From the NCBI GenBank assembly GCA_002298925.1, contig DBMM01000060.1, forward strand, positions 1-62,736: a stretch of DNA of 62,736 bases. Reading direction: 5' to 3'. The stretch is from Geobacter sp. UBA698 (GTDB taxonomy: Bacteria; Desulfobacterota; Desulfuromonadia; Geobacterales; Pseudopelobacteraceae). Each line of letters starts with the position of its first letter. Positions within the stretch are counted from its first letter, which is position 1. This document shows positions 59,760 to 62,736 of the stretch, one piece after another. Below the pieces are notes generated by a model, which had not been told where the DNA came from, did not search any database, and worked only from the letters and a program-made list of their open reading frames with translations. The translations under genes were made by a program, and so were the position numbers.

Positions 59760-60476
59760 TCAGACCCCCAGGTATCGATTAAGTTTATCCCTGCTGGAAG
59801 CGAGGTTATCCCTGGTGATCATCTCTGCTATGGATCCGTGGTCGATGACATAGTGGCGGTCGGCCAGATCAGCGGCAAAATGAAAATTCTGCTCGACCAG
59901 AATGATGGTGAATCCCTTTTCTTTAAGCTGGGCAATCAGTCGTCCCAGGGCCTGAACGATTACCGGTGCCAGTCCTTCGGTGATTTCATCCAGCAGCAGC
60001 AGCTTCGCCCCGGTGCGCAGGATCCTCGCCATGGCCAGCATCTGCTGTTCTCCACCGGAAAGACGGGTTCCCATGCTGTTGCGCCGCTCCTTCAGATTGG
60101 GGAACATGGCGTAGATATCAGGCAGTGACATGCCCCCCTCTTTCACCACCGGCGGCAGCAGCAGGTTCTCTTCAACGGTCAGGCTGGAAAAGATCCCGCG
60201 CTCCTCAGGGCAGTAGCCGATGCCGTGGTGGGCGATCCTGTGCGTCGCCATGGCGATGGTTTCATCCCCATTGACCGTGATGGAACCGCTCCGCCGCCCA
60301 ACCAGCCCCATGATCGACTTGAGGATGGTCGTCCGGCCGGCACCGTTGCGCCCCAGCAGCGTAACCAGCTCACCCTCCCCTACAGTCAGATCGACGCCGT
60401 GCAGGATATGGGATTCACCGTACCAGGCTTGCAGACAGGAGATCTGCAACATGTTTCTGCTCTCGCTTTCAGACAT
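59760..60476 (-). CDS. livF: Branched-chain-type ABC transporter ATPase LivF, Walker A variant
   Basis: Start at 60476, 5 bases after GGGGAG and overlapping livG by 8 bases. The 238-residue ATPase has the LivF signature RLSGGEQQMLAMARIL, Walker B LLLLDEITEGL and the His in ILVEQN-type switch. Walker A reads LLGRNGAGRTTILKS: the usual catalytic lysine is Arg (codon CGG). LivG next door keeps the lysine (GPNGAGKTT). Either the site is weak and LivG provides turnover, or this is a natural sub-family variant. Confidence 0.93.
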   Translation of the reverse strand: MSESESRNMLQISCLQAWYGESHILHGVDLTVGEGELVTLLGRNGAGRTTILKSIMGLVGRRSGSITVNGDETIAMATHRIAHHGIGYCPEERGIFSSLTVEENLLLPPVVKEGGMSLPDIYAMFPNLKERRNSMGTRLSGGEQQMLAMARILRTGAKLLLLDEITEGLAPVIVQALGRLIAQLKEKGFTIILVEQNFHFAADLADRHYVIDHGSIAEMITRDNLASSRDKLNRYLGV

Positions 60477-61221
60477 GCTCACTCCCCATGTAGGCTTCCA
60501 GCACCTGCGGGTTGCGGGACACCTCGTCATACGCCCCCTCGGCCAGGATCGAGCCGCGTTGCAGCACCGTGATCCGGTCGGCCAGGGTGGAAACCACCTT
60601 GAGATTATGCTCGACCATCAGGATGCTCCGGTTGGCGGATACCTGCTTCACCAGGGCGGTGATCTTGCTGACATCCTCGGCGCCCATCCCCTGGGTCGGC
60701 TCATCCAGCAGCATCAGTTCCGGCTCCAGGGCCAGGGTGGTGGCAATCTCCAGGGCCCGCTTGCGGCCATAGGCCAGTTCGCCGGTGACCTCATGGGCAT
60801 ATTCGGCCAGACCGACTGCATCCAGCAGTTCCATGCCCCGTCCCTCCAGCTTCTGCAGGCAGCGGTCACTTTTCCAGAAATGGTAAGAACTGCCGGTGGT
60901 GCGCTGCAGGGCCAGCCTGACATTTTCCAGCGGCGTCAGGTTGGGAAATACCGCCGAAATCTGAAAGGAGCGGATCACTCCTCGCAGGGCGATATCGGCC
61001 GGCTTTTCATGGGTGATGTCGTCACCGTTGAACAGGATCGTACCGGTGGTGGGGATCAGGAACTTGGTCAGCAGGTTGAAGACCGTGGTCTTTCCGGCGC
61101 CGTTGGGGCCGATCAGGGCGTGGATATGTCCGCGCCGCACCTGCAGGTTCACGTCGTTGACCGCCGTAAAGCCCTTGAAGTCCTTGGAGAGTTTGCGCGT
61201 TTCGAGGATGTAGTCCGCCAT
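60469..61221 (-). CDS. livG: Branched-chain-type ABC transporter ATPase LivG
   Basis: The second of two ATGs (61221) has the better ribosome spacing (GGAG, 7 bases). The 250-residue ATPase has Walker A GPNGAGKTTVFN, GVIRSFQISAVFPNLT, an unusual signature segment (ELAYGRKRALEIATTLA) typical of LivG, and Walker B LMLLDEPTQGM. It pairs with LivF. It follows the universal stress protein gene by 14 bases. Confidence 0.94.
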   Translation of the reverse strand: MADYILETRKLSKDFKGFTAVNDVNLQVRRGHIHALIGPNGAGKTTVFNLLTKFLIPTTGTILFNGDDITHEKPADIALRGVIRSFQISAVFPNLTPLENVRLALQRTTGSSYHFWKSDRCLQKLEGRGMELLDAVGLAEYAHEVTGELAYGRKRALEIATTLALEPELMLLDEPTQGMGAEDVSKITALVKQVSANRSILMVEHNLKVVSTLADRITVLQRGSILAEGAYDEVSRNPQVLEAYMGSEHV

Positions 61222-61235
61222 TGCCATTCTCCGTT

Positions 61236-62048
61236 TCAGTGGGACATGAGTACCGGCACCGTCATCTGCTCCAGCAGATGACGCGCCACGGAGCCCAGCG
61301 CCATTTTGCCCTGGGGAGTATGGGCATAGGCCCCCATCACCAGCAGGTCGAAACCCTCGTCGCAGGCCCGGTTGAGCAGGGCATCGCCCACCGAGGCGTT
61401 GGTGACAATCATCCGTTCGCCGTTGGCGCTGATGCCGTGCCGCCCCAGGTGTTCACGGATGTTCGCGCACAGGCTCGCGCCGTCGTCATCATAGGTTTCG
61501 GAGCTGTTGATGGCCAGGATATCCACCCGCCGGGCCTGCCTGAGCAACGGCAGTGCATCGTTGACCGCCCGGGTAGCTTCCCGTCCCGCTTTCCAGGCCA
61601 CCAGCACCCGCTCGCCCACTGCGGGAAACAGGCCGGCATAGGGAACAATCAGCACCGGCCGACCGGCACTCAGCACCAGCCGCTCGGGCAGATCGGAGGG
61701 AACGTCACTGTCTTTGGCCGTTGGGTTGGACTGGCCGACGATCACCAGATCGGTATAGTGGGCATGGTGGCTGATGATCTCGGTCAGGCCGACGCCGATC
61801 ACCGACCAGTCCACACACTGCCATTCAGCCTCGATGCCAGCCTGGGCCACTTTCTTATCAAACATCTGACGCACCGCAATCGCTGCCGTTTCGGCCTGAT
61901 CGTTGTTCGGCTGGTAATACTGATGGGTGATGACATACAACCCGATCAGACGAGCCCGAAACCGGGCGGCCAGGATGATGGCCACATCCAGCCGGGCGCT
62001 GCAGCCGCCGCTGCTGTCCATATGGACCAGAATATCCGCTAATGCCAT
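61236..62048 (-). CDS. Universal stress protein with two UspA domains
   Basis: Start at 62048 behind GGGAGG. The 270-residue protein has two tandem Usp domains. The second holds the nucleotide-binding type motif (MGAYAHTPQGKMALGSVARHLLEQMTVPVLMSH: G-x2-G-x9-G form, given here by its key pieces GAYAH, GSVARHLL). The first ends in RLVLSAGRPVLIVPY. It is the first gene of the transporter operon and so is probably co-induced with uptake of the substrate. Role unknown. Confidence 0.9.
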   Translation of the reverse strand: MALADILVHMDSSGGCSARLDVAIILAARFRARLIGLYVITHQYYQPNNDQAETAAIAVRQMFDKKVAQAGIEAEWQCVDWSVIGVGLTEIISHHAHYTDLVIVGQSNPTAKDSDVPSDLPERLVLSAGRPVLIVPYAGLFPAVGERVLVAWKAGREATRAVNDALPLLRQARRVDILAINSSETYDDDGASLCANIREHLGRHGISANGERMIVTNASVGDALLNRACDEGFDLLVMGAYAHTPQGKMALGSVARHLLEQMTVPVLMSH

Positions 62049-62158
62049 CGGAGGCCTCCCTGGCGCCGTACTGTAAAACATTTTTATACCAATCTACCAA
62101 TACCTCGCCCCCTGTTGTCACACAATAACAGCGGGAACACATTCTATTCACAATGATT

Positions 62159-62175
62159 AGCAATAGACGGGCCAA
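62159..62175 (-). promoter_or_regulatory. Sigma-54 (-24/-12) promoter of the usp-liv-sco-bdh operon
   Basis: Read leftward, TTGGCCCGTCTATTGCT fits TTGGCAC-N5-TTGCW with one mismatch and exact spacing. It lies 110 bases before the usp start. The 419-base gap 62049-62467 also holds three activator-type dyads and a terminator. Confidence 0.8.
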
Positions 62176-62270
62176 TTTTAGCACAACCCGCGCAACGCAT
62201 TATTGTGACACTGTTTTATTTACTTCAGATACATATCACAGCCCAAATCCGCTCAGGCAACTGCCACATT

Positions 62271-62288
62271 TTTCCAATTTTATGGAAA
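62271..62288. promoter_or_regulatory. Activator-type dyad, copy 1 (TTTCCA-N6-TGGAAA)
   Basis: TTTCCA, ATTTTA, TGGAAA: a perfect 6+6+6 dyad, extended by two more pairs outside. About 105 bases upstream of the sigma-54 promoter in its orientation. Confidence 0.6.
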
Positions 62289-62294
62289 AACAAA

Positions 62295-62326
62295 GGGCGG
62301 GTGTCGAATTTATTCGACACCCGCCC
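62295..62326 (-). terminator. Terminator of the sigma-54 activator gene
   Basis: A perfect 15-bp stem (GGGCGGGTGTCGAAT at 62295-62309 against 62312-62326) with TTTGTTTTTCC following leftward. It lies 142 bases after the activator's stop and separates it from the usp promoter. Confidence 0.8.
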
Positions 62327-62394
62327 GGGATTCCATTGCCGCCAAAAAGCAACAACATGCTTATTTTTCTGATGAATTATTCCGTGATCATATT

Positions 62395-62412
62395 TTTCCA
62401 ATTTCCTGGAAG
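62395..62412. promoter_or_regulatory. Activator-type dyad, copy 2 (TTTCCA-N6-TGGAAG)
   Basis: TTTCCA, ATTTCC, TGGAAG: same spacing as copies 1 and 3, with one changed base in the right arm. Confidence 0.55.
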
Positions 62413-62415
62413 GGG

Positions 62416-62433
62416 TTTCCAGATTTCTGGAAA
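62416..62433. promoter_or_regulatory. Activator-type dyad, copy 3 (TTTCCA-N6-TGGAAA)
   Basis: TTTCCA, GATTTC, TGGAAA; 8-bp arms if GA/TC are included. It starts 21 bases after the start of copy 2, so the two lie on the same face of the helix. About 250 bases upstream of the sigma-54 promoter. Confidence 0.6.
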
Positions 62434-62467
62434 GCCGTAGCCACACTCGGCAGGTATCAATTCAAGG

Positions 62468-62736
62468 TCAGCTGAGGCCATACTGCTCAAGCTTGGCGTA
62501 CAACGACGACTTGCTGATGCCGAGCCGGCCGGCGGCGGCCATTTTGTCACCCTTCTCCTCATGCAGTGCCCGGCGAATGACTTCCCCCTCCAGCTGGGAC
62601 AGCTGGAACTTGAGGGTGAGCTGCCGATCAGGCGGCACCCGCCCTTCGGCGCTGAGGGTGATGCTGCGGGGGATGTCCTGGCGGGTGATCAGGTTGCCGC
62701 TCTTCACGTACAGGGCCTGCTCCAGCACGTTGCGCA
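62468..62736 (-). CDS. Sigma-54-dependent activator, C-terminal part only
   Basis: The gene enters from the right window edge; the visible 88 codons start in the conserved LRNVLEQALY segment that closes the AAA+ domain and end with a Fis-type helix-turn-helix (GEVIRRALHEEKGDKMAAAGRLGISKSSLYAKLEQYGLS, shown by its key part KMAAAGRLGISKSSLYAKL). It ends at TGA 62468-62470. It lies directly upstream of the operon with a sigma-54 promoter and three dyads, so it is the expected activator. The sensory domain is outside the window. Confidence 0.9.
   Translation of the reverse strand, partial: RNVLEQALYVKSGNLITRQDIPRSITLSAEGRVPPDRQLTLKFQLSQLEGEVIRRALHEEKGDKMAAAGRLGISKSSLYAKLEQYGLS

Noticed and set aside
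62295..62326. The perfect 15-bp palindrome as another activator site
   Set aside because: It is GC-rich, followed by a T-rich stretch leftward, and unlike the TTTCCA dyads; a terminator explains it better.
1..62736. CRISPR arrays, rRNA genes, prophage or complete insertion sequences
   Set aside because: No regularly spaced repeats, rRNA landmarks, phage structural genes or transposase genes were found on reading both strands.

Overview
The window looks like chromosomal DNA of a Geobacter/Pelobacter-type bacterium (Desulfuromonadota, formerly Deltaproteobacteria). Pointers are an uptake [NiFe] hydrogenase with Tat-exported small subunit, a KorDABC-type 2-oxoacid:ferredoxin oxidoreductase, an FdhD-MobA fusion, many two-component and chemotaxis genes, sigma-54 regulators with their own promoters, and a GEMM riboswitch. 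No species is claimed. No CRISPR array, rRNA, phage or intact insertion sequence was seen.

Region by region: (a) 1-3.4 kb: an exported protein cut by the window edge, FdhD-MobA, TadA and a Sel1-repeat lipoprotein. (b) 3.7-9.2 kb: a promoter, c-di-GMP-I riboswitch and terminator lead into a porin (broken by an in-frame TGA), a short phosphate-binding-like protein, a hybrid sensor kinase (broken by a frameshift and a TAG) and an intact HD-GYP response regulator. (c) 9.2-17.9 kb: a flavin-type oxidase-like protein, a dispersed repeat, then leftward genes for the glycine cleavage system (gcvT-H-PA-PB) with LipM-like and LipA lipoate-assembly enzymes; upstream lies DAHP synthase behind a Phe/Tyr-rich leader peptide and tandem terminators, a classical attenuator. 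(d) 17.9-24.9 kb: CheV, a phosphotransferase/ATPase fusion, and a sodium-symporter-GAF-PP2C fusion coupled to a small membrane protein, an anti-sigma antagonist and an anti-sigma kinase (partner switch). (e) 24.9-36.2 kb: hydrogenase operon, tRNA-Gln(CUG), 2-oxoacid:ferredoxin oxidoreductase, small genes, and two NAD-salvage enzymes. (f) 37-54.3 kb: a hybrid kinase and a sigma-54 activator, then a sigma-54 promoter with upstream dyads and a long rightward chemotaxis cluster (STAS, CheA, CheW, MCP, CheR, CheD, HD protein, CheB, kinase, receiver, stand-alone CheB catalytic domain, CheY). (g) 54.4-62.7 kb: a leftward operon of universal stress protein, complete Liv-type ABC transporter, 3-oxoacid CoA-transferase and 3-hydroxybutyrate dehydrogenase, behind a sigma-54 promoter and three copies of an 18-bp dyad, next to a sigma-54 activator that runs off the right edge.

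How they fit together: the LipM/LipA pair would charge GcvH in the same operon. CheR, the CheB proteins and CheD would act on the single MCP, which ends in a tethering-type pentapeptide. The activator at 39.96 kb is the natural candidate to drive the chemotaxis promoter. The last operon reads as uptake and activation of a ketone-body-type acid (inference). Regulatory elements were read by eye; none was confirmed by a covariance or motif search.
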